From Akkermansia sp. (lineage in GTDB: Bacteria > Verrucomicrobiota > Verrucomicrobiia > Verrucomicrobiales > Akkermansiaceae), in assembly GCA_017546445.1 (NCBI GenBank), contig JAFYWX010000020.1, positions 1 to 64,000 of the forward strand: a stretch of DNA of 64,000 nucleotides, written 5' to 3'. The position numbers and the translations under genes are program-made. Positions 27,613 through 37,000 of this stretch are shown piece after piece. Position 1 is the first letter of the stretch. Each line of letters opens with the position of its first letter. Below the pieces are notes generated by a model. It ran no database searches. It was not told the DNA's origin and saw only the letters and a list, made by a program, of their open reading frames with translations.

Positions 27613-28161
27613 TTACGAGGCTATGGGTTTGATGATGAGTTTGCCCAGTGTCTCGGCCTTGCGGCCGGGTATGTAGCAGGCCTTCAGTCTGGAAGCGCTC
27701 AGCCTGGGTTTGCGGGTGTAGGTGCGGAAGATTTCGCCCGTTTCCTGGTGGCACAGGTTGAAGCGGGGCTCGCTTCGCGGGGCGGTGAATTCAATGCCGC
27801 GCACGCTGGCCCGCTCTCCGGGAATTCCCAGTGCGGTGCAGTAGCGTTTCCAGATGCTGCCGTGGCCCGTGCTGCGGTGGTAGTGCCAGGCCAGCGCGTG
27901 GGCCAGCTCGTGCAGCAGGGTGCGCCAGAGCTGCTCCGGGTCTCTGGTGGCGTAGGCCTCTGCATAGTAGAGCGAGAGGCTGATGCGTTGCTGCCGCATC
28001 TTGCAGCATCCCAGGCGGCGGGAGGTTTTGTCCCACCCGAAGCTCCAGCCCTGCAGGTGCAGGTGTGCCAGGCATGCAGCGGCGTATGCCTCCACCTCTG
28101 CCGGTGTGGCACCAGCCGGGCGTGGGGGCAGGGGGATGGGCTGCGTTTCGGGGGCGGACAT
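27613..28161 (-). CDS. SprT-like zinc metallopeptidase domain protein
   Basis: 182 residues. The zinc site is LLHELAHALAWHYHRSTGHG: HELAH followed 10 residues later by a third His in GHG, the SprT/WLM-type arrangement. A preceding block KTSRRLGCCKMRQQRISLSL is the strand before the active helix in SprT-like domains. Such proteins relate to Spartan, which removes DNA-protein cross-links. Location immediately after recA suggests a DNA-repair context, though bacterial SprT function is poorly known. The C-terminal region keeps only scattered Cys/His. Confidence 0.75.
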   Translation of the reverse strand: MSAPETQPIPLPPRPAGATPAEVEAYAAACLAHLHLQGWSFGWDKTSRRLGCCKMRQQRISLSLYYAEAYATRDPEQLWRTLLHELAHALAWHYHRSTGHGSIWKRYCTALGIPGERASVRGIEFTAPRSEPRFNLCHQETGEIFRTYTRKPRLSASRLKACYIPGRKAETLGKLIIKPIAS

Positions 28162-28174
28162 CTGGGGGAAAAAG

Positions 28175-28199
28175 GGGCGGTCGGAGTTGCCGACCGCCC
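28175..28199 (-). terminator. Terminator of recA
   Basis: A 10-bp stem (GGGCGGTCGG with CCGACCGCCC) and 5-base loop, followed on the minus strand by CCCCTTTTTC. It lies 11 bases after the recA stop, so readthrough to the SprT-like gene is partial or that gene has its own promoter. Confidence 0.8.
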
Positions 28200-28209
28200 G
28201 GTAAATGGC

Positions 28210-29244
28210 TTACTTGGTGCCGGCGGCGTCCAGTTTTTCGCGCACTTTGGCCTCAATCTCAGCGTAGAGCTCGGTGTTGTTGCGCAGGGCTTCCTTGGCG
28301 CCATCTCGCCCCTGGGCAAGCTGGCCGCCGTTGTAGCTGAACCAGGAACCGCGCTTCTGAATCACGTCGAACTCCATGGCCAGGTCAATAAGGCTGCCCA
28401 CGGAGGAGATGCCTTCGTTGTACATGATGTCGAATTCGCATTCCTTGAAGGGCGGGGCTACCTTGTTCTTCACCACCTTGAGCTTGGTGCGGTTGCCGGA
28501 GATGGAACCGTCCGTGCCCTTAATCTGGCCGATGCGGCGGATATCGCAGCGCACAGAGGCATAGAACTTGAGGGCGCGGCCGCCGGGGGTGGTTTCGGGG
28601 TTGCCGAACATCACGCCAATCTTCTCGCGGATCTGGTTCGTGAAGATGCAGATGGTGCGGGCCTTGGAGATAAGGGAGGTAAGCTTACGCAGGGCGGCGC
28701 TCATCAGGCGGGCTTGGGCACCCACGGTGCTGTCGCCGATATCGCCTTCCAGTTCCTGCTTGGTGACCAGGGCGGCCACGGAGTCCACCACCACCACATC
28801 GATGGCGTTGGAGCGCACCAGCGCCTCGCAGATCTGCAGGGCTTCCTCACCGCTGTTCGGCTGGGAGACCAGCAGGTCATCCAGGTTCACGCCGAGCTTG
28901 GCGGCATAGGCGGGGTCCAGGGCGTGCTCCACGTCAATGAAAGCAGCCAGGCCACCGGCCTTCTGGGCCTGGGCAATCACGGTCAGGGTAAGGGTGGTCT
29001 TACCGGAGGATTCGGGGCCGAAAACCTCCACAATACGGCCACGCGGGAAACCACCCACGCCCAGGGAGCGGTCGATAAGCAGGTTGCCGGTCGGGATTGT
29101 CTCCACCTCCATGGTCTTGCGGTCGCCAAGGCGCATGATGGCGTTCTCACCAAAATCTTTCTGAATCTGGAGCATAGCGGCATCCAGAGCGCGCTGGCGC
29201 TGGGCCATTACCTTGTCCATATCAGGGGAAATCTCTTTACTCAT
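28210..29244 (-). CDS. recA: Recombinase RecA
   Basis: 344 residues, normal length. Walker A is [10 protein letters not shown], followed by [29 protein letters not shown] forms Walker B; the L1/L2 DNA-binding loops and [12 protein letters not shown] are intact. The C-terminus is short with the usual charged residues. RecA forms filaments on single-stranded DNA for strand exchange and SOS induction. I do not see a clear LexA box upstream. Cytoplasmic. Confidence 0.98.
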   Translation of the reverse strand: MSKEISPDMDKVMAQRQRALDAAMLQIQKDFGENAIMRLGDRKTMEVETIPTGNLLIDRSLGVGGFPRGRIVEVFGPESSGKTTLTLTVIAQAQKAGGLAAFIDVEHALDPAYAAKLGVNLDDLLVSQPNSGEEALQICEALVRSNAIDVVVVDSVAALVTKQELEGDIGDSTVGAQARLMSAALRKLTSLISKARTICIFTNQIREKIGVMFGNPETTPGGRALKFYASVRCDIRRIGQIKGTDGSISGNRTKLKVVKNKVAPPFKECEFDIMYNEGISSVGSLIDLAMEFDVIQKRGSWFSYNGGQLAQGRDGAKEALRNNTELYAEIEAKVREKLDAAGTK

Positions 29245-29406
29245 ATGCCGCTCAGTCTACCCGTTTCCCAGCCCCGTTGCAAGCGCAAATTGCGGCACAT
29301 TCCGCCTGCAATCTTACTTTGTGACCGCTGTGCCGTTATTTTACCCGCGTGCATACTTGCAATGCTTGCGGGAGCATGCTATGATGTGCTGCGGAAAGTT
29401 TTCATT

Positions 29407-30090
29407 ATGTACATTCAGGACCAGTTGCAGGAGATTAAGGCGCATATTGCGGAGGCGGAGCAGCGGGCTGGGCGCAAGCCCGGCAGTGTGAAGCTGCTGG
29501 CGGTGAGCAAGACCTTCCCGGTGGAGGATATCATGCAGGCCTATGCAGATGGTCAGCGCCTTTTTGGTGAGAACCGCCTGCAGGAGGCCATGAGCAAGAT
29601 GCCGGAGATGCCGGCGGATTGTGAGTGGCACCTCATCGGCCCGCTGCAGCGCAATAAGGTGCGCAAGGCGCTGGAGCAGGGGTTCGGGCTGCTGCAGGCG
29701 GTGGATTCGCTGCGCCTGGCCGAGGCGGTTTCGCGCATTGCGGGTGAGCTGGGATGCACGGGCCGTATTCTGCTGGAGGTGAATGTGGATGGTGAGGAGA
29801 GTAAGCATGGCTTTACCCCGCAGGAGCTTCAGGAGCTCTGGCCGCAGCTGGTGGCCTTGCCGCACCTGGAAATCCGCGGGTTGATGTGCATTCCTGCCCC
29901 TACAGAGGAGCCGGAGGGTGCCCGCCCGGCATTCCGCGCCCTGCGTGAGCTGGCTGAGGCGCTGCGCACGCGCGGGCCCCTTCCTCTGCCGGAGCTTTCC
30001 ATGGGCATGAGCCATGATTACGCTGTGGCGGTAGAGGAGGGTGCCACCATTGTGCGCGTGGGTTCTGCCATTTTCGGCAGGCGTGGGTAA
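29407..30090 (+). CDS. PLP homeostasis protein, YggS/PLPBP family
   Basis: 227 residues from the ATG at 29407; the same frame is open far upstream but only as an antisense shadow of recA. The Lys that binds pyridoxal phosphate is in KLLAVSKTFP. GENRLQEAMSK, WHLIGPLQRNK, LLEVNVDGEESKHGF and LSMGMSHDYAVAVEEGATIV followed by RVGSAIFG are all family blocks. It buffers pyridoxal phosphate in the cytoplasm. Promoter elements should lie in the 162-base gap shared with divergent recA. Confidence 0.93.
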   Translation: MYIQDQLQEIKAHIAEAEQRAGRKPGSVKLLAVSKTFPVEDIMQAYADGQRLFGENRLQEAMSKMPEMPADCEWHLIGPLQRNKVRKALEQGFGLLQAVDSLRLAEAVSRIAGELGCTGRILLEVNVDGEESKHGFTPQELQELWPQLVALPHLEIRGLMCIPAPTEEPEGARPAFRALRELAEALRTRGPLPLPELSMGMSHDYAVAVEEGATIVRVGSAIFGRRG

Positions 30091-30099
30091 GGGTGGGCA

Positions 30100-30690
30100 T
30101 CAGAACCGCCACTCAAACCCGGTGGAGATGATATGCTGCCCCAGGGTGGAGCCGGCCCGCTCGCGCGCGTAGGTGCGTGCAAAATCATAGCCCAGGTGGT
30201 AATAGGTGCGCTCGCTGCATTGGATTTTGAGCCCGCCACCCGCGGCAAAGGTGAACCCGTGGCATGATTCGGAGACGCGGTGGGTGGCGCTGCGTTCCTT
30301 GTAATGTCCCAGGGCCCAGCCGGCCTTGCCGCCCAGGAAGAGGAAGAAGTTGTCCGTTAGTCCGATATTCAGCGTGTAGCCCAGCGTAAGGGGAATGGTG
30401 CACAGTTTGCGGCGGATGTGGTGGCGGTGTTCTGTTCCCCACTGTGGCCCCACGCAGGTGCCGAACTGGTGGCGTATCGGGGAATCGCCGTTGTTGTAGA
30501 GCTCCAGCCCGGTGCGGAACCCTGCAGTGTCGATGGTGTGCCCGGAGCCTATGGCGTACAGGGCATCCACCCGCCAGGTGGGTTGCCAGTCGTAGGGGGT
30601 GAGGGCGCCGCCCGCCGGTTGGGGCAGGTAATATGGGGCTGCACCGGCGCTGCAACAGAGGGTGGTCAGGTATATGAGGGCTTTTTTCAT
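30100..30690 (-). CDS. Outer-membrane beta-barrel protein, OmpA/OmpX-like size
   Basis: 196 residues from the ATG at 30690. The signal is MKKALIYLTTLCCSAGAAPY. The mature chain alternates hydrophobic and polar residues with many Gly/Tyr and ends in STGFEWRF, an aromatic C-terminus typical of BamA substrates. Probably an eight-stranded barrel. No specific family recognised. Convergent with the YggS gene, with only 9 bases between stops. Confidence 0.65.
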   Translation of the reverse strand: MKKALIYLTTLCCSAGAAPYYLPQPAGGALTPYDWQPTWRVDALYAIGSGHTIDTAGFRTGLELYNNGDSPIRHQFGTCVGPQWGTEHRHHIRRKLCTIPLTLGYTLNIGLTDNFFLFLGGKAGWALGHYKERSATHRVSESCHGFTFAAGGGLKIQCSERTYYHLGYDFARTYARERAGSTLGQHIISTGFEWRF

Positions 30691-30784
30691 GGCAGCTCCT
30701 CTATACCATGCCTCCCTCCAGACAAGCAAGAGGTTAGAACTAACTGTTGTACAGCAAGGGCAGACAAGCCTCCACCTCGCCATA

Positions 30785-30862
30785 ATTAATCCCTAATCCC
30801 TAATCCTTAATCCTTAATCCTTAGTCCTTAATCCTTAGTCCTTAGTCCTTAGTTCCCAATCC
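30785..30862. repeat. Tandem 7-base repeat
   Basis: About ten copies of a 7-mer cycling through CCCTAAT, CCTTAAT and CCTTAGT. It lies between the stop of queE and the start of the barrel gene. A slippage-prone microsatellite upstream of an outer-membrane protein gene. Confidence 0.85.
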
Positions 30863-30867
30863 CTCCC

Positions 30868-31533
30868 TCAGACTCCCTTCTTATCATCCCAGAGGGAGAG
30901 GTGAAGGCGGTCGCCCAGGCGCACGCCGTGCTTCAGGCACATGTCGACCACTGCCGGGCGGGCGGCCTCCAGGCCGACGCGGGTGGTGGCGCAGGGCATC
31001 AGGATGATGCGCTGGCGCGGAAGTCCCAGCGCCTCGATGGCGGGCCAGTCGGCCTCGCTCTGTACCACAAATTTGAACCAGGCGTGGGGCAGGGTGGCGA
31101 AAAAGGCGAGGGTGTCGGCCGGCAGGGTCAGCTTATCCTCATTGCCGGAGTGCTGGAGCTTGGGGGAAACATTCCACTGGTTGATGCGTGCTGCCAGCTC
31201 CGGGGCGGGGAGTATAGTGCCGTTGGTTTCCACCTCGATGTGCATCCCGGCAGGCAGCAGGGTAAGCAGCTCTGCCAGAGCGTCCTGCTGCAGCAGCGGT
31301 TCCCCGCCGGTTATGACAAGAGAATCGCAGCGGTGCGCCGCAATCATTTCTGCAATTTCTGCGGGGGAATGAGAAATGCCATTTCGCCATGAGTGCTTGG
31401 TATCACACCACTTACAGGTCAGGTTGCAGCCTGCCAGCCGCAGAAAGACGGCAGGGGTGCCGCAGCGGGTGCCCTCCCCTTGCAGGGAGTAAAATATCTC
31501 AGGGGCAGAATTCAGGCGTGCAATGCTAAGCAT
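30868..31533 (-). CDS. queE: 7-carboxy-7-deazaguanine synthase QueE
   Basis: 221 residues. The radical-SAM cluster is Cys36, Cys40 and Cys43 in GCNLTCKWCDTKHSW; PEIFYSLQGEGTRCG precedes it, as in QueE; LVITGGEPLLQ is the SAM-binding GGE motif. The enzyme makes the 7-deazaguanine ring for queuosine. No other queuosine genes are in the window. It diverges from the phosphatase gene by 23 bases. Confidence 0.92.
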   Translation of the reverse strand: MLSIARLNSAPEIFYSLQGEGTRCGTPAVFLRLAGCNLTCKWCDTKHSWRNGISHSPAEIAEMIAAHRCDSLVITGGEPLLQQDALAELLTLLPAGMHIEVETNGTILPAPELAARINQWNVSPKLQHSGNEDKLTLPADTLAFFATLPHAWFKFVVQSEADWPAIEALGLPRQRIILMPCATTRVGLEAARPAVVDMCLKHGVRLGDRLHLSLWDDKKGV

Positions 31534-31556
31534 AATATGGTAGTCTACAAAGTGAC

Positions 31557-32090
31557 ATGGATGTAAATACCAGAATTGGTGAGGATGGTCAACCGGAATC
31601 TGCCACGCAGAGTTTCCGTGTGCTTTTTGTGTGCCTGGGGAATATCTGCCGCTCCGTGGCGGCGGAAATGACCTTTAACGCCGCGGTGCAGGCTGCCGGG
31701 CTGGCGGATCATGTGGAGGCAGATTCCTGCGGAACAGCCAATTATCACGTGGGCCAGAAACCGGATGCCCGCATGCTGGCAGCTCTGGAACGCGCCGGTT
31801 TTGCATACAATGGGCACCGCGGGCGCCAGTTCTCCCGCCGGGATTTTACGGATTTTGATTTGATTGTGCCGCAGGATAACAGCAACTACGAGGACGTGAT
31901 TCAGCTGGCTTCCACCCCGGAGGAAATGGCCAAGGTGGTGCCGATGAGTGCCTGGTTTGCTGATGATTGCCCGGTGCACGAGGTGCCGGACCCCTACTAT
32001 GGTGGCACGCGTGATTTTGATGATGTGGTGTCTCTGCTGGCCGGGGCTACCCGCCAGCTGGCTGCAGATATTGCCCGTGCTGAGTCGTAA
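31557..32090 (+). CDS. Low-molecular-weight protein tyrosine phosphatase
   Basis: 177 residues. The P-loop is Cys26 to Arg32 in FVCLGNICRSVAAEM; the general acid is in VPDPYYGGTRDFDDV. An 18-residue N-terminal extension is not part of the fold. It removes phosphate from Tyr or from arginine, depending on the subfamily. Start ATG at 31557, 23 bases from divergent queE. Confidence 0.92.
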   Translation: MDVNTRIGEDGQPESATQSFRVLFVCLGNICRSVAAEMTFNAAVQAAGLADHVEADSCGTANYHVGQKPDARMLAALERAGFAYNGHRGRQFSRRDFTDFDLIVPQDNSNYEDVIQLASTPEEMAKVVPMSAWFADDCPVHEVPDPYYGGTRDFDDVVSLLAGATRQLAADIARAES

Positions 32091-32112
32091 TAAACTATAC
32101 CCCCATACGGAT

Positions 32113-32559
32113 ATGAAGAAGTTGATAGCTGCTGTTGTGCTTACTTTCTGTGCGGCAGTTTCTTCCTGCCACACCATTGGCTCGGTAAGTACCGAGGCTG
32201 TGCAGGAGATGCTGGAGTCTCCCAGGCTGGCCGTCACGCCGTTCCAGCCTGTCTGGCTGGATGCCGATGGCCGCAATGTATGGCCGCTTACGGAGACGGA
32301 CCGCCAGGCGGTGTGTGCTATTCTGCGCGCCGGTTCCGGGCGCGATGTGCCGGAGCTTGCGTATCAGACAGATGATGAGCACGCCCCTCTGGTGCAGAAT
32401 CGTTTCTATATCTATGCCACCAATGGCCAGTGCCTGGCCGCCACGGTGCTTAACGACCGCGTGGTGATGCACGATGTGGTGCTGCCGGCGGAGCAGGAGC
32501 AGGCGCTCTACCGGATTCTGCGTCCGTATCTCAAAAAGGTATTTACGGGGCTGTCGTGA
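32113..32559 (+). CDS. Putative lipoprotein
   Basis: 148 residues. The signal MKKLIAAVVLTFCAAVSSCH has the lipobox AVSSC. The mature part has no recognised domain. The GTG start of the next gene lies inside its stop region (4-base overlap), so the two are translationally coupled lipoproteins and probably work together. Confidence 0.65.
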   Translation: MKKLIAAVVLTFCAAVSSCHTIGSVSTEAVQEMLESPRLAVTPFQPVWLDADGRNVWPLTETDRQAVCAILRAGSGRDVPELAYQTDDEHAPLVQNRFYIYATNGQCLAATVLNDRVVMHDVVLPAEQEQALYRILRPYLKKVFTGLS

Positions 32560-33335
32560 AACGCTTCGTGCTGTGCAGCTTGTGTGCCGCTGTGCTGCTG
32601 GGTTCCTGCAGCCAGCCGCAGTTTGCCGAGGGTATTGAGCCCACGCCGCTTACAGGTGTAGTGGGGCGGCGCAGGCAGCTGCCGCTTCCGGCAGAAAAGG
32701 CCGATGTGGCGGTCATCTTCGTGGGCGGTTTTACAGAGCAGGTGCTGCTGCATTTTCGTGAGGTGTATGAGAAAACCCCGCTGCTCCCCTGCAAGGGCCG
32801 CCAGCTGCGCGCCTACTATGCCTGGGATAGCGGCACCGGCAATCTGCTGTTTCACAGTACCTGGAAGCTGCAGCGCGATTTGCGGGCGTTCCTGGCGCTG
32901 AATCCCCAGGCAGATGTGGTGCTGCTGGGACATAGCTATGGCGGCTCGGCTATCATGGATGCGCTGCGGCATATTGAGGATGTGCCTCATACGGGTAAGG
33001 TGCTGGTGGCCACCATTGACCCCGTGAGCCGCCGGGAGCGCTCCAAACCTCGCGAGCGTGCCGCGGTGGTGGATTACTGGGTGAATTCCTATTGCGACCC
33101 ATACCGCAATGTGCGCGATGTGGCGGCCTGGATGGGCGGCCCCTGGGGTGCATGCCCGCAGGCGGATGCCAATGTGGCCTATTCCGGCCGGGAGCGCGAT
33201 GCCAAGGGCCGGCGCTATGCGCATGTGCACCCGGAACCTATGTTTATGGAACCCCCGGCAGATGGGGGGAAATCCCCCTGGCAGTTGCTGCTGGGGGCAT
33301 GTGAACGGCTGAATATCGGTGCGAAAGATGAGTAA
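32556..33335 (+). CDS. Lipoprotein with alpha/beta-hydrolase fold
   Basis: 259 residues from a GTG overlapping the previous stop. The lipobox is LLGSCS. ADVAVIFVGGF is the first strand, VVLLGHSYGG the nucleophile elbow with the catalytic Ser, and a His near the end (YAHVHPEP) could complete the triad. An esterase or lipase anchored to a membrane. Its last 8 bases overlap the next gene, so three genes are coupled. Confidence 0.7.
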   Translation: MKRFVLCSLCAAVLLGSCSQPQFAEGIEPTPLTGVVGRRRQLPLPAEKADVAVIFVGGFTEQVLLHFREVYEKTPLLPCKGRQLRAYYAWDSGTGNLLFHSTWKLQRDLRAFLALNPQADVVLLGHSYGGSAIMDALRHIEDVPHTGKVLVATIDPVSRRERSKPRERAAVVDYWVNSYCDPYRNVRDVAAWMGGPWGACPQADANVAYSGRERDAKGRRYAHVHPEPMFMEPPADGGKSPWQLLLGACERLNIGAKDE

Positions 33336-33876
33336 GACCCCCTGGGAGGAATTGGAGACAGCCTGTGCAGCGCTGCAGGAACTGCGCCCGGCAGTGCACG
33401 GCCAGGTGCACGAGGGGGCCCATATCCTCGGCGTGCTGGAGCTGGGCGAGGGCTCTGTGGTGCTGCCCGGCACAGTGATTGAGGGCCATGTGCGCATTGG
33501 GCGCAACTGCCGTATCGGCCCGAATGCCTATCTGCGCGGCGAAACCAGCATTGGTGATAACTGCGTTATCGGCAATGCGGTGGAGGTGAAGAGCAGCCTG
33601 CTGGGTAACAAGGTTTTTGTGTCGCACCTCTCCTATATCGGTGATTCCATCATTCGCGATGATGTGAACGTGGGCGGCGGGTGCATCTTCTCCAATTTCC
33701 GGCACGATGCCGGGGAAATCCGCATGCCCTGGCAGGGGAATCTGCTCCCCACCGGCCGTAATAAACTCGGCTGTCTGGTGGGGGAACACTGCCGCATCGG
33801 CTGCAAGTGCGTTATCCTGCCGGGCCGCGTGCTGCCGCCTGGCACCTGGACTACCCCCGGCAGCGTGGTGCGCTGA
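33328..33876 (+). CDS. Left-handed beta-helix (hexapeptide) transferase-like protein
   Basis: 182 residues from the ATG at 33328. Many hexapeptide turns of the I/V-G-x-x-x-x type: VIEGHVRIGRNCRIGPNAYL, GDNCVIGNAVEVKSSLLGN, DDVNVGGGCIFSNF, GCLVGEHCRIGCKCVILPGR. This resembles the C-terminal part of GlmU and other sugar-nucleotide acyltransferases, but the nucleotidyltransferase half is absent. Probably trimeric. Substrate unknown. Overlaps the lipase gene by 8 bases. Confidence 0.8.
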   Translation: MSKTPWEELETACAALQELRPAVHGQVHEGAHILGVLELGEGSVVLPGTVIEGHVRIGRNCRIGPNAYLRGETSIGDNCVIGNAVEVKSSLLGNKVFVSHLSYIGDSIIRDDVNVGGGCIFSNFRHDAGEIRMPWQGNLLPTGRNKLGCLVGEHCRIGCKCVILPGRVLPPGTWTTPGSVVR

Positions 33877-34071
33877 GCCCGCGGAGTCGTAATTGTTGAA
33901 AATTCTGCTGTTTGCGCCAGAATCCGGAATTTTTTTCTGTACATTGAATGGAAAAAACGCTATCATCGCGGCGCGGGGCTTTGCGCTCGCGCGGTATGCG
34001 CGCGCCTTCGTCTCGCCGTATCACCACCGAAAAAAAAGTATCTGAACCTCTCCTAATCATTCGCATAGAAC

Positions 34072-37000
34072 ATGAAACTGCATCTCCCCAAGCAACTGTT
34101 CACCGCGCTTCTCTCTGCCATTGTTCTGGCTACTCCCACTGCAGTCACCCTTGGCTCCGCTGCCTGGGCGTTTACTGGACCGTCTGATACGTACGCATCA
34201 GGAAGTCTGACCGATACGGATACATCAACTGCGAATGTTATCGAATTGACTCCGTCTGAGGATACCGTATACGATTTGACGAGTACCACCAAGAAGACTT
34301 TTCAAATTTCTGCGAAAGATTATGATATTAAATTGGTTGGCAGAACTTCAACCAATGATGGCGAAAATTATCTGAACAATACTGCGGCATCTACGCTCTG
34401 GGTCGCGGGGGGGGAGTTTTCAGATTGATGCTGCTAGTGATCTTTCCGGTGCTGGTGATATACATGTTGGTGGTGGTCAGCTTCAGTTTGTTGCATCAAT
34501 GGAGCTGGAAAATACCCTGACTCTTGGGGCTACATCTGTGAATACTGGCTATCCTTCATTGAATGTAGCATTGCGAATTGGTGTCTGGAATCAGGCTGGT
34601 GCAAATGTCAAATTGACCGGAGATATTGCTGTTGCAGAGAATAGTACTATTGGTTTTCAAAATGGAGCATTGCTCACACTGGGAAATCTTTCTGGTTCTG
34701 GCGATATCACGCTTTCCCGTTATGATGGGAGTAATAGCACGTTGACATTGAAAGGGGCGTCCAGTGGGTATACAGGTGCGTTGAATACTTCTACCAGCGG
34801 AGTTGGCATCTTGCTCGGTGCCGCCAGTACTACATTAGGTGGTATAACGGGTTCATCTGCACTCGGTTTGGCAGAAGGAGTTTCCGCAAGCAGTCTGACG
34901 CTGAATGTTACGGGGAATAGAGAATTGTCATATTCTGGGAACATTGGGAGTGAGGCTTCTTCCGGTATCAGTCTGGTAAAGAGCGGAACTGGCACCCAGA
35001 CCTTGAGTGGCAATGTATACATAAGTGACCTTGCTATTAACGGAGGTCGTTTGAACCTGGCCGGCACAGGTGTGTCTATTAATGGCGTAATCTCTAATTC
35101 AGGTCACTTAGGTATTTCCACGACTAATGCCACCAAAAATGGTTTCTTGCTGGTTTCCGCAACTGGCGACGGTGATATCACGCTGAGTGCAGATGCCATT
35201 GTAACACAAGGGGCTGAATCGCAGTCGACTGGCAATCTGACAATTCAGGGAGGCGCTACACTGGCTATTGCTACTGAAGGCCTGGACCACAATACAATCA
35301 AGACCCAGAAGTATGATTTAAGCAGCTTCTCTTCTGTTACCTTAGATGATGCTACTATTAAATACGTAGGCAGTACGACTGAATTACGGAATGTAACAGT
35401 TGCCGCCGGCGGTGCATCACTGCTCTTCAAGGATATGGGGGGGAAGGTAGACGATATCCTTGGAGATAATGCTAATTGGTCGTGGTATAAACTGAATGGC
35501 ACCACTACCTTGAATGGTGATTTGGCCATCTCTAAATTTACCAGTGGGGATGCATGGAAATACGCCGTAGATATTGACAAGCTTACAGGAAGCGGAGCGC
35601 TGAATGTTACCAGCGGCAGCGAGCACGGCTATGTGCGAGTGAACGATGTGGCTGGGTATACGGGTGCCATTACTGTGACCAAATCCGGAGGGCCTGCTGC
35701 AGTAGCCTTGCGTAATCTGAGCGGCGAATTGGGAATCAGCGGTATTACGTTGGTAAGCGGAGCAGAAATATACATGGATGTTGCCGGGAATGCATCCGCC
35801 CAATATAGCGGTTCTCTTTCTGGTTCCGGCGCTCTTAAAGTGAGTGGAGGTGCTCTTACTATTTCCAGCTCAAATGGTAGTGCGTACACTGGTGTAACCG
35901 AGGTTGCTGAAAATGCAACACTGACTATCAAGAATCCTAAGTCTCTTGGCAGCTGGAATGGTATGACCGCCAGCGATGTGCTGGGGCGAGTAACAGGATC
36001 TGGTACGCTGATTATTGATTTTGCAAACAACGATACGAAGGTTTCTGCAAAGGGGGCCGGCAACAGCTCTTCACTCGGCGGCTTTACTGGTATCGTTGAT
36101 ATTAGAAAGGGGCAGCTTTATGTTGGCAATAATCCGAATGAAAGCTCAGGAGCTGATGGTGATTTTGGTGCATCCAGGGTCATTATCCGTGATGGAGCCC
36201 AATTCTGGACCCACTCGTCTAATGCTACCCTCAGTTCTGCCATTGATTTGCTGAGTGGCGCTACGCTGGGCAATAAGGATAAGCATAAGGAATATACGGG
36301 AAATATACGATTTAATGTGGTAGACCCGTACGCAGAGTCCGTTACTTACAATTCAAACGGTAGTGTAACACTGGAGCAGGGATGGCGAAAGGATTTGGTG
36401 TATTCCGGTAGGCTTGAAGGCGCAGGTACAGTCCTGATGAAGGCAGCCTCGCTGGAAGAGGGTACTGGAACATTTAAGTTAACCAATAATGAAAATACGT
36501 TCTCGGGGCTCTATAAGGTGGTCGATTCCACTTCCTGGGCAAATGCCAATCGAATCGCAAAACTGGTTCTGGGAGGAGAAACTGTTGCTCAGTATGCGGA
36601 TGTTGAATTGGCTGGTTCTATGACCATTTCTCAATTGGTGCTGAATCAGAGCTCAACCATTAAGGGGTTATACGGTTCCGATGCTGATAATATTGTAACT
36701 GTAGAAGGTAATACCGCGTCAATTCTGACCGTGAGCAGGGGTAATTTCGGCGGCAAGCTTCAGGATGGCAGCTCTGCTACATTGGGCTTGATGAAAACCG
36801 GAGAGGAAAAACTCACGCTGAGTGGTGCCAATATTTCCTACACAGGGCTTACAACCCTGGCCGGTGGTGAGCTTGAAATTGCTGGAAGCGGCGCACTGAG
36901 AGGTGGCCTGCTGGTAACCGGAACAGATGTGAAGCTGACTCAGAGCGGGGAAAATGGTATCCTGGGGCTGGCAGGTGATATCACCATTAACGAGAACTCC

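Noticed and set aside
27604..29406. N-terminal extension of the YggS gene by 600 residues
   Set aside because: The upstream part of this open frame is antisense to recA and the SprT-like gene. The YggS fold begins at the ATG at 29407.
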